A DNA stretch of 21,735 bases from an uncultured Eubacteriales bacterium (GTDB lineage: Bacteria; Bacillota; Clostridia; UBA1381; UMGS1253), in assembly GCA_900550065.1 (NCBI GenBank), contig URQR01000012.1, positions 1 through 21,735 of the forward strand. Reading direction: 5' to 3'. Under the pieces are notes generated by a model, which saw only the letters and a program-made list of their open reading frames with translations, was not told the DNA's origin and ran no database searches. A program made the translations under genes and the position numbers. Below are positions 1 to 6,251 of the stretch, piece by piece (position 1 is the stretch's first letter; every line of letters starts with the position of its first letter).

Positions 1-4
1 GCTT

Positions 5-35
5 GTCCTGCATTATTTGCAGGGCTTTTTCTTTT
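5..35 (+). terminator. Intrinsic terminator at left edge
   Basis: An 8-bp stem (5-12 with 18-25, one G-U pair) with a 5-nt loop is followed directly by a T-rich run (26-35). It reads on the plus strand. It either ends a gene lying left of the window or is the terminator of a leader or riboswitch serving the ribU-like gene that starts 77 nt later. FMN riboswitches often precede ribU, but the needed upstream sequence is outside the window, so the two cannot be told apart. Confidence 0.7.
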
Positions 36-111
36 GCATATTACATGTGCATCGCGCCGCCCGGCCGAAGGCGTTTGTTACTATTTCTATAAAAGAATTG
101 GAGAGGGTAAC

Positions 112-669
112 ATGAAACAAACAGAAACAAAAAAACGGGTCAATGTGCGGGCGATTACATGGATCGCGATGCTCGCAGCGGCGGCGTTCGCTCTGCAGTT
201 ATTGGCGGCCTTTCTGCCAAAGGTCGGCGGATTTCTCGACCTTGAAATTTCCGACCTGCCGGCAATTGTCGGCACAATGGCGCTTGGGCCTGCCGCGGGA
301 ATCGTGATTGAGCTAATCAAAAACCTGTTGCACTGTACGGTGACGACGACTGGCTTTGTCGGCGAATTTGCAAATTTTGTGATGAACGGAACATTTATGC
401 TTGTGACGGGTTTAATTTACAAACGGAACAAAACCAAAAAGGGTGCAGTCTGGGCGCTTGTATGGGGCGTTGTGTCGCTCGCTGTGATGGGCGTTGTCGC
501 AAATATGCTCATTATGCTGCCGCTCTACATGCCGACCTCACCGTTTGATGTTAAGCTGGTGCTCGCGCTGTCGACGATTTTGCCGTTTAATCTTGTGCGC
601 GGCGCTGTGCTGTCGCTGATTACACTGCTGATTTACAAAAAGCTGTCGCCCATTATCAAGGGAAAGTAG
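112..669 (+). CDS. ribU: ECF transporter S component, riboflavin-type (RibU-like)
   Basis: This is a 185-residue integral membrane protein, the usual length for an S component of an energy-coupling factor transporter. S components bind the vitamin and use a shared EcfA/EcfA'/EcfT module encoded elsewhere to bring it across the membrane. The call to RibU rests on the segment at residues 41-74, which has the family pattern FLDLxxSDLPAIxGTxALGPxAG followed by IELIKNLLH, and on a GEFANF motif at 84-89. About five to six hydrophobic segments are visible (14-34, 51-70, 85-103, 112-137, 148-175). An upstream ATG at 34 is in frame, but 112 is preferred because GGAGAGGG lies just before it and the extra 26 residues are not membrane-like. 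Riboflavin as substrate is inferred from family resemblance. Confidence 0.8.
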   Translation: MKQTETKKRVNVRAITWIAMLAAAAFALQLLAAFLPKVGGFLDLEISDLPAIVGTMALGPAAGIVIELIKNLLHCTVTTTGFVGEFANFVMNGTFMLVTGLIYKRNKTKKGAVWALVWGVVSLAVMGVVANMLIMLPLYMPTSPFDVKLVLALSTILPFNLVRGAVLSLITLLIYKKLSPIIKGK

Positions 670-776
670 AAAGCTTTGGCGCATAGAACAGTATCTCTCA
701 CTAATATTTATTTACAAGCTGCAATATAATAAAAGTAGGAAACGGATTAAAATTTATTATATTGTGGGTGGGTGCT

Positions 777-1586
777 ATGCGGTCGGCTGTCATTAATTTT
801 TTTAAAAGCATATTAATTGGCGCGTCCGCGCTCATACCGGGCGTCAGCGGCGGTACGATGGCGATTGCGCTCGGTGTGTACGACCGCCTTTTGCGCGCAG
901 TGTCGAGGTTTAAAGAAGATATACGCCATAACGCGGCGTTTTTAGCGGTTTTTGGCGTTGGTGCGGCAATTGGGCTTTTGACACTGTCGGGCTGGGTTCT
1001 GTGGGTGTTTAATACCTACCGGATGCCAATGATTTATCTTTTTATCGGGTGCGTATTTGGCAGTATCCCGATGCTGTTCCGCCGGGGCGGCGTGTCACAG
1101 ATTCATATCAGCGATACGTTTTGGGTGCTGGCGGGCTATTTATGTGTGACATGGGTGTCACAGATTCCCGCCGGTTCGTGCATGGTGGGTAGTATATACT
1201 TTTTAAATTTTTTAATGCTGATGGCCGCGGGCGTGGTGATTGCAATCGCTTTTATTTTGCCCGGCATCAGCACCTCCTATATGCTTTTGCTGCTGGGAAT
1301 ATATGATATTACCTTAAAAGCGGTACAAAACTGGAATTTTGCTTTTTTAGCGCCGATGGTGTTGGGCGTGTTGGTGGGGACGGTAATCACGACTCGAATT
1401 TTAGAGGATGCGCTGGAGCGGTATAAAAAGCAAACGTATATGCTGATCGTTGGGTTTGTGTTTGGTTCCGTCTTTGAGATTATCCCCGGCCTGCCGATGG
1501 GTTATGACGTAATCGTATGCGCGCTGACGTTTGCGGCCGGATTTTTGGCGGTGAAGCTGATTTTGCGTTATAGCGAAGAGTTTTAG
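777..1586 (+). CDS. DUF368 membrane protein, probable polyprenyl-phosphate translocase (PopT family)
   Basis: The 269-residue polytopic protein carries the two hallmark DUF368 segments: PGVSGGTMAIALGVYD around residues 21-36 and a related LPGISTSYMLLLLGIYD around 161-177. The two copies point to an internally duplicated fold. Work on this family (PopT) shows that DUF368 proteins recycle undecaprenyl phosphate across the membrane for cell-wall synthesis; that role is taken from the family, not seen here. About eight membrane segments are visible. TTG (762) and GTG (768) starts are in frame upstream, but ATG 777 fits best with the MRSAVINFFKSILIG start and a G-rich GGTGGGTGG just upstream. A TATAAT-like box lies at 725-730 but has no properly spaced -35 box. 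No terminator is evident after the gene; the next promoter begins 30 nt downstream. Confidence 0.85.
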   Translation: MRSAVINFFKSILIGASALIPGVSGGTMAIALGVYDRLLRAVSRFKEDIRHNAAFLAVFGVGAAIGLLTLSGWVLWVFNTYRMPMIYLFIGCVFGSIPMLFRRGGVSQIHISDTFWVLAGYLCVTWVSQIPAGSCMVGSIYFLNFLMLMAAGVVIAIAFILPGISTSYMLLLLGIYDITLKAVQNWNFAFLAPMVLGVLVGTVITTRILEDALERYKKQTYMLIVGFVFGSVFEIIPGLPMGYDVIVCALTFAAGFLAVKLILRYSEEF

Positions 1587-1615
1587 CTGTATAATAAAAA
1601 AGTTACAAAAACCTC

Positions 1616-1643
1616 TTGCCAAATCGAAAAAATGTGGTATAAT
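1616..1643 (+). promoter_or_regulatory. Strong sigma-A promoter in front of RNA-like element and secG
   Basis: The -35 box TTGCCA (1616-1621) is 16 bp from a consensus -10 box TATAAT (1638-1643). The TG at 1635-1636 makes it an extended -10. The predicted start is near 1650, at the base of the hairpin described next. Confidence 0.8.
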
Positions 1644-1644
1644 A

Positions 1645-1742
1645 AACGGAGAAGCGGAGCTTCTGCGTTCTGAAAAAGTCACTATCGGGGGAAAGCCCCT
1701 CTTGCGGTTGCACCGCAACGTGCCTTTTTCGTATTGGTACGT
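1645..1742 (+). ncRNA. Putative structured RNA element, copy 1 (upstream of secG)
   Basis: The segment starts with a hairpin (1645-1655 with 1659-1669: AACG and AGAAGC arms split by one G-G mismatch, GGA loop). It is followed by a three-way junction. The outer stem pairs 1672-1678 with 1724-1730, has a U-C mismatch at 1679/1723, and continues with CAC (1680-1682) on GTG (1720-1722). Inside are hairpin A (GGGG 1687-1690 on CCCC 1696-1699) and hairpin B (TTGCGG 1702-1707 on CCGCAA 1713-1718). The same layout and much of the sequence recur at 14601-14700. No terminator follows, so it may be the 5' leader of secG or be processed from it. I do not recognise it as a known RNA family. Confidence 0.6.
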
Positions 1743-1791
1743 TGAAGTGAAGTAGTTTATATTTTACGAATGATTTTAGGAGGGTTTTGGA

Positions 1792-2058
1792 ATGCAGATT
1801 GCTGAAAATATCGTGATGGTGCTACATATTATAGCATCGCTCGTTTTGATTGTCGTTGTACTGTTGCAATCGGGTAAGGCTGCGGGCTTGTCGGGCAGTA
1901 TCGCCGGCGGCGCGGAGACGTTTTTTGGAAAAAATAAGGGCCGGACGATTGACGCAATCCTTGAGAAGTGGACGGCATTTTTTGCAATCCTCTTTTTGGC
2001 TACGTCGATTGCGCTTGCGCTGATTATTAAGTGGCTGGCTGCTGCGCCGGTTGCGTAA
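1792..2058 (+). CDS. secG: Preprotein translocase subunit SecG
   Basis: The 88-residue protein has the SecG plan: a first membrane helix (about 8-25), the conserved VVLLQSGKAAGLSGSIAGGAE stretch beginning near residue 21 and containing the LLQ and GLSG motifs, a cytosolic loop with FFGKNKGRT, and a second helix (about 63-82). SecG sits beside SecYE in the inner membrane and eases SecA-driven protein export. ATG 1792 is preceded by AGGAGGG at 1778-1784. The gene has its own promoter at 1616 and its own terminator at 2075, so it is a single-gene transcript with a leader of about 140 nt that contains the RNA-like element. Confidence 0.95.
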   Translation: MQIAENIVMVLHIIASLVLIVVVLLQSGKAAGLSGSIAGGAETFFGKNKGRTIDAILEKWTAFFAILFLATSIALALIIKWLAAAPVA

Positions 2059-2074
2059 TCTATTTTAGTCACGC

Positions 2075-2105
2075 AAAACCCCGCACAAATTGTGCGGGGT
2101 TTTTT
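2075..2105 (+). terminator. Intrinsic terminator after secG
   Basis: A GC-rich stem (CCCCGCACA 2079-2087 with TGTGCGGGG 2091-2099) is flanked by A4 on the left and by a run of six T on the right. It separates secG from the sigma-factor operon. Confidence 0.95.
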
Positions 2106-2169
2106 GTAGGCAAAAATATTTTTATTTTTTTGAAGTGTTTTGCAATACAGCATTCGTTCTATCTAATGG

Positions 2170-2691
2170 ATGGGGGTGATAGTCATTTGCAAGACGGAGT
2201 TTTTAAAGTGCATCAAAGAATATGAAAAGCTCGTGTTCCATATTTGCTTTTCATTTACAAAAAACTACTTTGACGCAGAGGACCTCGCGCAGGAAACGTT
2301 TCTTGCAGCATACAATAAACTCGACCTGTTCGACGGCAATAACTTCAAAGCATGGATCAGCGCGATTGCCGCGAACAAATGCAAGGACTATCTCAAAAGC
2401 GCCGCAAGGCGGAGCATCCCCACCGAAAGCAGCGACCTCGACCTGTATGCGTCTGAGTATGCGGGGCCGGAGGAGGCCGCCGTCCGCACAGTCGGCGAGG
2501 ACGAGGTGAGGGCAATCTGCGAGCAGCTTGACGACCCATACCGAACGGTGGCGGTCAAATATTTTTGCGAGGACGTTCCGCTCAGTGAGCTGTCGCGCGA
2601 TACGGGACAGAAGCTAAAGACGTTGCAGACGCGGCTCTACCGCGCGAAGAAAATGATGAAAGAATTAGTGAGGAGGACGGCCGATGTGTGA
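2170..2691 (+). CDS. ECF-type RNA polymerase sigma factor
   Basis: The 173-residue protein has the two-domain ECF sigma layout. Region 2 spans about residues 15-78 and includes FDAEDLAQETFLAAY (38-52), the conserved core-binding and -10 segment. Region 4 spans about 118-168 with the helix-turn-helix VPLSELSRDTGQ...LQTRLYRAKK. It should direct RNA polymerase to a small stress regulon and be held inactive by the membrane anti-sigma factor encoded directly after it, whose start overlaps this gene by 8 bp. The start is uncertain: ATG 2170 has no clear ribosome site, whereas the GGGGGTGA at 2172-2179 would better serve a start a few codons later, such as a rare ATT at 2185. The inducing signal is unknown. 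Confidence 0.85.
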   Translation: MGVIVICKTEFLKCIKEYEKLVFHICFSFTKNYFDAEDLAQETFLAAYNKLDLFDGNNFKAWISAIAANKCKDYLKSAARRSIPTESSDLDLYASEYAGPEEAAVRTVGEDEVRAICEQLDDPYRTVAVKYFCEDVPLSELSRDTGQKLKTLQTRLYRAKKMMKELVRRTADV

Positions 2692-3112
2692 GAAAAAGGA
2701 GTTTGAAAAACATTTAACACAAGAAGATATTGCGAGCTTTCATGCGATGACATTAGACACAGATGCGCTGATTGCATTTGCCGAGCACATCGAAGCGTGT
2801 CCCGCCTGTGCGGCAAAAGTAGCAGAGTCGGAACAGGAAATGGATATACATGTGCCGAAAGGCTTTGCGCCGGAGGTGCGCCTGCGCGCTGCGGGCGGCG
2901 ACAGGCGGGAGTTCTACCGCTACAGCCTGCGGGTTTGTGCCGCTGTGTGCGCTTCTCTGATGCTGTTGTTTACAGGGAATTTTTCTTATGACAAGCTTCA
3001 GGATATTCCTGCGCCGAAGCTCGAATTTTTAGACAAGATGACACAGTCGATTTCAGATTTTTCAAATAATATGATTCAGTGGGAGGGGTTATTTCATGGT
3101 CAAAAGAAGTAA
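2684..3112 (+). CDS. Zinc-finger anti-sigma factor, single membrane helix
   Basis: The 142-residue product has the zinc anti-sigma motif HxxxCxxC (His35, Cys39, Cys42) in its N-terminal cytosolic part, with His10 or His20 as a possible further ligand. A membrane helix follows at about 80-98 and a short outer tail to 142. It overlaps the sigma gene by 8 bp, so the two are probably made by coupled translation and in fixed ratio. In this family the N-terminal domain clamps the sigma factor and releases it on a signal sensed at the membrane or by thiol/zinc chemistry. Which signal applies here cannot be read from the sequence. The outer tail has no domain that I recognise. Confidence 0.8.
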   Translation: MCEKKEFEKHLTQEDIASFHAMTLDTDALIAFAEHIEACPACAAKVAESEQEMDIHVPKGFAPEVRLRAAGGDRREFYRYSLRVCAAVCASLMLLFTGNFSYDKLQDIPAPKLEFLDKMTQSISDFSNNMIQWEGLFHGQKK

Positions 3113-3623
3113 GTTTTGGACGGTTGTATTTTCATTCCTGCCCGGCGCGGGGCACATGTTTATGGGTTTTATGAAGCAGGGAACAAGTATTATGATTACG
3201 TTTTTCGGGTTGATTGCGGTTTCCTCTTGGCTCGGTATTGGGGAGCTTGGTCTGTTAGCTCCCGTACTGTGGTTTTATGCTTTCTTTGACTGCATCAACA
3301 AGCGGTTTTCAACGGATGTAGCATTTATGCAATTTGAAGACAAAATTCTGTTTGAGGATTGGTTCAAATCGAAAGAGGGCGCGAACCTTGGCCGGTACAA
3401 CACGATCATCAGCGTACTGCTGATTATGGTAGGCGCCTACATGGTACTCACCAACGTTTGGCGCGCGCTTTACTGGAATGGGATTGTTTTCAGCCCGGTT
3501 ATCGAGGCTGCGGTTGATACAATATTTGATCGGCTTCCGCAAATTGCGATTGGCGTTTTGATTGTCGTATTTGGCATTAAGCTGATAAAGGGAAAGAAAA
3601 AGGAGATGAACGACGATGAATAA
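3096..3623 (+). CDS. Small polytopic membrane protein, TM2-like N-terminus
   Basis: The 175-residue protein overlaps the anti-sigma gene by 17 bp and has a good ribosome site (GGAGGGG, 3082-3088). Its N-terminus, FLPGAGHMFMGFMKQG (14-29), resembles the PGxGxxYxG(x)xxxG motif of TM2-domain proteins. Four or so hydrophobic segments are visible (about 8-25, 30-62, 105-123, 146-163), with a charged loop between 68 and 98. The function is unknown. Since it is locked into the sigma/anti-sigma operon it is likely a target of, or sensor for, that pathway at the membrane. Confidence 0.6.
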   Translation: MVKRSKFWTVVFSFLPGAGHMFMGFMKQGTSIMITFFGLIAVSSWLGIGELGLLAPVLWFYAFFDCINKRFSTDVAFMQFEDKILFEDWFKSKEGANLGRYNTIISVLLIMVGAYMVLTNVWRALYWNGIVFSPVIEAAVDTIFDRLPQIAIGVLIVVFGIKLIKGKKKEMNDDE

Positions 3624-3933
3624 CCGGATTAGAAGGGTCGGCACCCTGTCAGCGGGTATTGTGCTGGTCGGCTTTGGAGTCGTATTTCTACTGCGCATGG
3701 CGTTTCCGGCGCTCAACTATTCGCTTATCCTGTCGTTCTGGCCGGTCGTGCTGATTCTGCTAGGCTTTGAGATGCTCTACGCCTATGCGTTCGGCAAAAA
3801 CGATACGGTAAAATATGACGGCGGCGCGATTGCAGTCATTATCCTGCTGTGTATTTTTGCAATGTGCATGGCGGGCGGCGAGCTTGTGCTCGAGTATATG
3901 ACGCGCGCAGCCGAGTATCATTTATTATGGTAA
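3616..3933 (+). CDS. Small membrane protein, LiaI/LiaF-like transmembrane region
   Basis: The 105-residue protein overlaps the previous gene by 8 bp and closes the sigma-factor operon. Three hydrophobic segments (about 9-28, 38-56, 69-90) with a WPVVLILLGFEMLY stretch (42-55) resemble the LiaI/LiaF-type N-terminal membrane region seen in envelope-stress proteins of Firmicutes. It lacks any C-terminal soluble domain. The likeness is short and hydrophobic, so the call is tentative, but an envelope-stress role would suit its neighbours. Confidence 0.55.
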   Translation: MNNRIRRVGTLSAGIVLVGFGVVFLLRMAFPALNYSLILSFWPVVLILLGFEMLYAYAFGKNDTVKYDGGAIAVIILLCIFAMCMAGGELVLEYMTRAAEYHLLW

Positions 3934-3962
3934 CACGCCTGCTCACCACGGGCTTGTTATAT

Positions 3963-3978
3963 AGCGGGCTTACCCGCT
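3963..3978. other. Small hairpin between convergent genes
   Basis: AGCGGG (3963-3968) pairs with CCCGCT (3973-3978) over a 4-nt loop, shortly after the stop of the last sigma-operon gene. It has only a short T run after it and probably supports 3' end formation together with the larger palindrome downstream. Confidence 0.35.
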
Positions 3979-4005
3979 TTACTACCCCACCAAACATATC
4001 CCTAA

Positions 4006-4039
4006 AAGAAAAAGACAGCCGCGCGGCTGTCTTTTTCTT
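4006..4039. terminator. Bidirectional intrinsic terminator
   Basis: This is a perfect 34-bp inverted repeat centred between 4022 and 4023. It has a GC-rich core (GACAGCCG arm) and A-rich and T-rich outer arms, so each strand reads as a stem followed by T. It lies between the plus-strand sigma-factor operon and the stop of the minus-strand MATE gene at 4042, and serves both. Confidence 0.95.
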
Positions 4040-4041
4040 GT

Positions 4042-5391
4042 CTATATTTCTTCTTTGATCCATTTAAAACGGTTGACCTTTACGAGTGCGACAAAGCACT
4101 TTAAAATCTGGTCGGACTTTAAGCAAATAAACGTAACCACGGGCGGTAGATTGAGCCAGTAGGCACAAATCGCCGACGACGGCAGAACAATCCCCCACAT
4201 GAAAATCAGGTCGTTTATTAGCACGAATTTCGTGTCCCCGCCGCCGCGGACAATACCTGTCAGCGCGGCCATCTGGTACGAGGTACCAACAACGGTAACG
4301 GATAAAATCGTCAAAAAGGTCAACGTCAGCTCGCGCGCCTGCTCTGTGACTTCGTAGAGCTGAATAATCCAGTCTTTACAGAAAAACAGCGCCGTGCCGG
4401 TCACGATACCAATGAGCAAAAACAAAACCTGCATCGTGATGGTGTAGCTTTTGACCTTATGGACGCTGCCCTCGCCGATTGTTTTTCCGGTTAGGACGCT
4501 GCTTGCGCTGCCCGCGCCATAGGTCACGACGGTCAGCACCTGAAATACCGTTGTTGCGATACTGTTTGCGGCAATAACCTCGCGCCCCATATGGCCTAAA
4601 ATCGCTGTCTGCACCGACATTGCCAGCCCCCAGATGGCGTTAGACAAAAAGACGGGCGTACCGACCTTAACAAAGCTTTGAAACAATTCGCGGTCTAAGA
4701 CAAAAAAGTCGCGCAGCTTTAGGCGTACTTTCTTATCGGCAAATGCGGCAAAGCAAATCATAATAGCCGTTTCCACAATGCGGCTCGTCAGTGTCGCAAT
4801 GGCCGCGCCTTGAATTCCGAGCCGCGGCGCGCCAAAATTGCCGTAAATCAAGATATAGTTGAGGCATACATTGATACACAGCGTCGACAGTGACACAAAA
4901 AAACCGATTTTGACCGTTTCCACACTCCGCATCGTATAAATCAGAATATTGGTTACAGCAAAAAACACGTAAGAAAAGCATACGATTTGTAGATATTTTA
5001 CGCCCTCCGTAATGACGGCTGGGTCGCTTGTAAAGAGCGAGAGTACCCACTCGGGGGCAAAAAACGCCGTCGCCCACATAGCGAATGCAATCACGAGTGC
5101 GGTCGCCATGCTAATGCCGGCAAGTTTTCGGATGGGGTCTGTTTCCCGCTTGCCCCAGCTGCGCGCCGACAGGATGAGCGCGCTTTCGCCGACACCGAAT
5201 ATCAGCATTTGCAGCAGGTATTGTATCTGGTTCACCACCGCCGCGCCGGAGAGCGCGTCCTGCGAAAACGCGCCGAGCATCACATTGTCGGCAAGGTTGA
5301 CGCCAAAAACAATTACGTTTTGCAGCGCAATTGTCAGCGTCAGACGGAAAAAAGTATTGTAAAAATGCTTGTCGCGTACAAAAAGCTTCAT
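4042..5391 (-). CDS. MATE family multidrug/toxin efflux transporter
   Basis: The 449-residue protein has the size and about twelve membrane helices of the MATE family, which expels drugs or metabolites by cation antiport. Family marks are the N-terminal FGVNLADNVMLG (29-40), the repeat-half segment KVGTPVFLSNAIWGLAM with VQTAILGHMG, and GIVRGGGDTKFVLINDLIFMWG near the C-terminus. ATG 5391 gives a normal MATE N-terminus, but no ribosome site lies at the usual distance; a GGGAAGGG is about 20 nt upstream. The gene is transcribed away from fapR and convergent with the sigma operon. The substrate cannot be predicted. Confidence 0.88.
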   Translation of the reverse strand: MKLFVRDKHFYNTFFRLTLTIALQNVIVFGVNLADNVMLGAFSQDALSGAAVVNQIQYLLQMLIFGVGESALILSARSWGKRETDPIRKLAGISMATALVIAFAMWATAFFAPEWVLSLFTSDPAVITEGVKYLQIVCFSYVFFAVTNILIYTMRSVETVKIGFFVSLSTLCINVCLNYILIYGNFGAPRLGIQGAAIATLTSRIVETAIMICFAAFADKKVRLKLRDFFVLDRELFQSFVKVGTPVFLSNAIWGLAMSVQTAILGHMGREVIAANSIATTVFQVLTVVTYGAGSASSVLTGKTIGEGSVHKVKSYTITMQVLFLLIGIVTGTALFFCKDWIIQLYEVTEQARELTLTFLTILSVTVVGTSYQMAALTGIVRGGGDTKFVLINDLIFMWGIVLPSSAICAYWLNLPPVVTFICLKSDQILKCFVALVKVNRFKWIKEEI

Positions 5392-5430
5392 AAACAGTTT
5401 GATACATCATCCCTTCCCATTTTGCAATTT

Positions 5431-5478
5431 AACTTTATCAATTATATAATATTTTTTATAAAAAAGCTATATAAAGTT
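5431..5478. repeat. AT-rich inverted repeat in MATE/fapR intergenic region
   Basis: AACTTTAT (5431-5438) is repeated inverted as ATAAAGTT (5471-5478), with a very AT-rich 32-nt centre containing TATAAT-like boxes. It lies upstream of the MATE gene and could be part of its promoter or operator. The 5480-5570 stretch to its right shows no gene or clear signal. Confidence 0.3.
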
Positions 5479-5570
5479 GAAAAAAGCTAAAAATCCGCGC
5501 AGCGTCACGATTTATACGGCATTTTGCGGAAGGATTTGTGTGAAGAAGCTTTAAATATTAAAAAAAACAG

Positions 5571-5599
5571 TTGCAAAATCATGACAGGTACGGTATACT
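5571..5599 (+). promoter_or_regulatory. Promoter of fapR and the fatty-acid cluster
   Basis: The -35 box TTGCAA (5571-5576) is 17 bp from the -10 box TATACT (5594-5599). The expected start is near 5605, leaving a leader of about 80 nt before the fapR start. FapR-like sites lie inside the spacer and just after the start. Confidence 0.7.
5578..5593 (-). promoter_or_regulatory. FapR-like operator half-site, minus strand, in promoter spacer
   Basis: Read on the minus strand, this contains GTACCTG, the core of the Bacillus FapR box, followed by TCAT. It lies between the -35 and -10 boxes, where a bound repressor would block RNA polymerase. It is weaker outside the core. Confidence 0.4.
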
Positions 5600-5627
5600 A
5601 TGTTAAAAATATCACTAAAACATAGTA
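5596..5627. promoter_or_regulatory. Inverted repeat over -10 box and transcription start
   Basis: TACTATGTT (5596-5604) and AACATAGTA (5619-5627) form a perfect 9-bp inverted repeat with a 14-nt centre. The left arm overlaps the -10 box and the right arm runs into the downstream FapR-like site. This suggests a repressor dimer binding over the start point. Confidence 0.5.
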
Positions 5628-5638
5628 GCTGGTCATAA
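5622..5638 (+). promoter_or_regulatory. FapR-like operator downstream of start
   Basis: This 17-bp site matches 13 of 16 defined positions of the Bacillus FapR consensus as I recall it (TTAGTACCTGNTACTAA). It sits at about +18 to +34 of the predicted transcript. Together with the next gene being fapR, it points to autoregulation. Confidence 0.55.
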
Positions 5639-5683
5639 AATTCGACAAAAAACGGAGACAAGTTTATGAAGGAGGTGGGACGC

Positions 5684-6244
5684 GTGGCAAAGAGGAGCGT
5701 AAAAAAGCTCCGGCAGCAGCAGTTGATGGAAAAGCTAAACGAAAACCCGTTTCTGACCGACGAGGAACTGGCACAGCTCTTTTGTGTGAGCGTTCCGACC
5801 ATCCGCTTTGACCGGGCGGAGCTCGGTGTAAAGGAATACCGGGAGCGGATTAAGACTGTGGCCCGCAGTGTGATTACGCGCGAGGTGCAGGAGACACCGG
5901 CAGTGAATCCGATGGGCGAGTTGCTCGATTTAAATCTGTTTAAGGATGGGCTTTCCGTATTTGTGCCCGATGATTCGATGACGTTTGACGACAGCAAGGT
6001 CGTGCGCGGCTGTTTTATCTATTCCTTTGCCGAGATGCTGGCGACGACGGTGATTGACGCAAATGTTGCGCTTGTCGAGGTGGCAAACATTAAGTATAAG
6101 CAGCCGGTGATGGCGGGCAGCAAGCTTGTCGCCAAGTCGGAGGTTGTACGGCGGCGCAACAACGAATATATTGTATGGGTTAAAATAAAGGCGAATATGG
6201 CGGAGGTGTTCCGCAGCAAGTTTATTTTATCGGTGATTGACTAA
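5684..6244 (+). CDS. fapR: Transcription factor FapR, regulator of fatty-acid and phospholipid synthesis
   Basis: With a GTG start at 5684 the protein has 186 residues, close to the 188 of Bacillus FapR. The N-terminal DeoR-type helix-turn-helix (about 8-58) contains FLTDEELAQLFCVSVPTIRFDR and then the ELGVKEYRERIK linker helix typical of FapR. The C-terminal part (about 90-186) is the hot-dog domain, which in this family binds malonyl-CoA or malonyl-ACP and releases DNA. GTG 5684 is preferred over the in-frame ATG at 5666 because GGAGGTGG (5671-5678) lies at ideal spacing before it and would otherwise fall inside the coding region. It heads the cluster it is expected to repress. The usual Firmicutes neighbour rpmF is absent; instead a divergent MATE gene lies upstream. 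Confidence 0.9.
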   Translation: MAKRSVKKLRQQQLMEKLNENPFLTDEELAQLFCVSVPTIRFDRAELGVKEYRERIKTVARSVITREVQETPAVNPMGELLDLNLFKDGLSVFVPDDSMTFDDSKVVRGCFIYSFAEMLATTVIDANVALVEVANIKYKQPVMAGSKLVAKSEVVRRRNNEYIVWVKIKANMAEVFRSKFILSVID

Positions 6245-6251
6245 ACCGCGG

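Noticed and set aside
711..730. TTTACA and TATAAT before the DUF368 gene as a promoter
   Set aside because: Only 8 bp separate the boxes, far from the needed 16-18.
1672..1730. Element before secG as a rho-independent attenuator or as a tRNA/SRP RNA
   Set aside because: The T run is inside the outer stem and no free U tract follows. It has no tRNA T-loop or anticodon arm layout and lacks the SRP GGAAGG/AGCA loop pattern.
2131..2167. Possible ECF-type autoregulated promoter (TGAAGT...CGTT) or TTGCAA...TCTAAT before the sigma gene
   Set aside because: Spacing and boxes are poor, and the predicted start would fall at or after the chosen start codon; too weak to list.
5209..5490. Plus-strand 93-codon frame across the MATE start
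   Set aside because: Mostly antisense to the MATE gene; no ribosome site and no recognisable motif.
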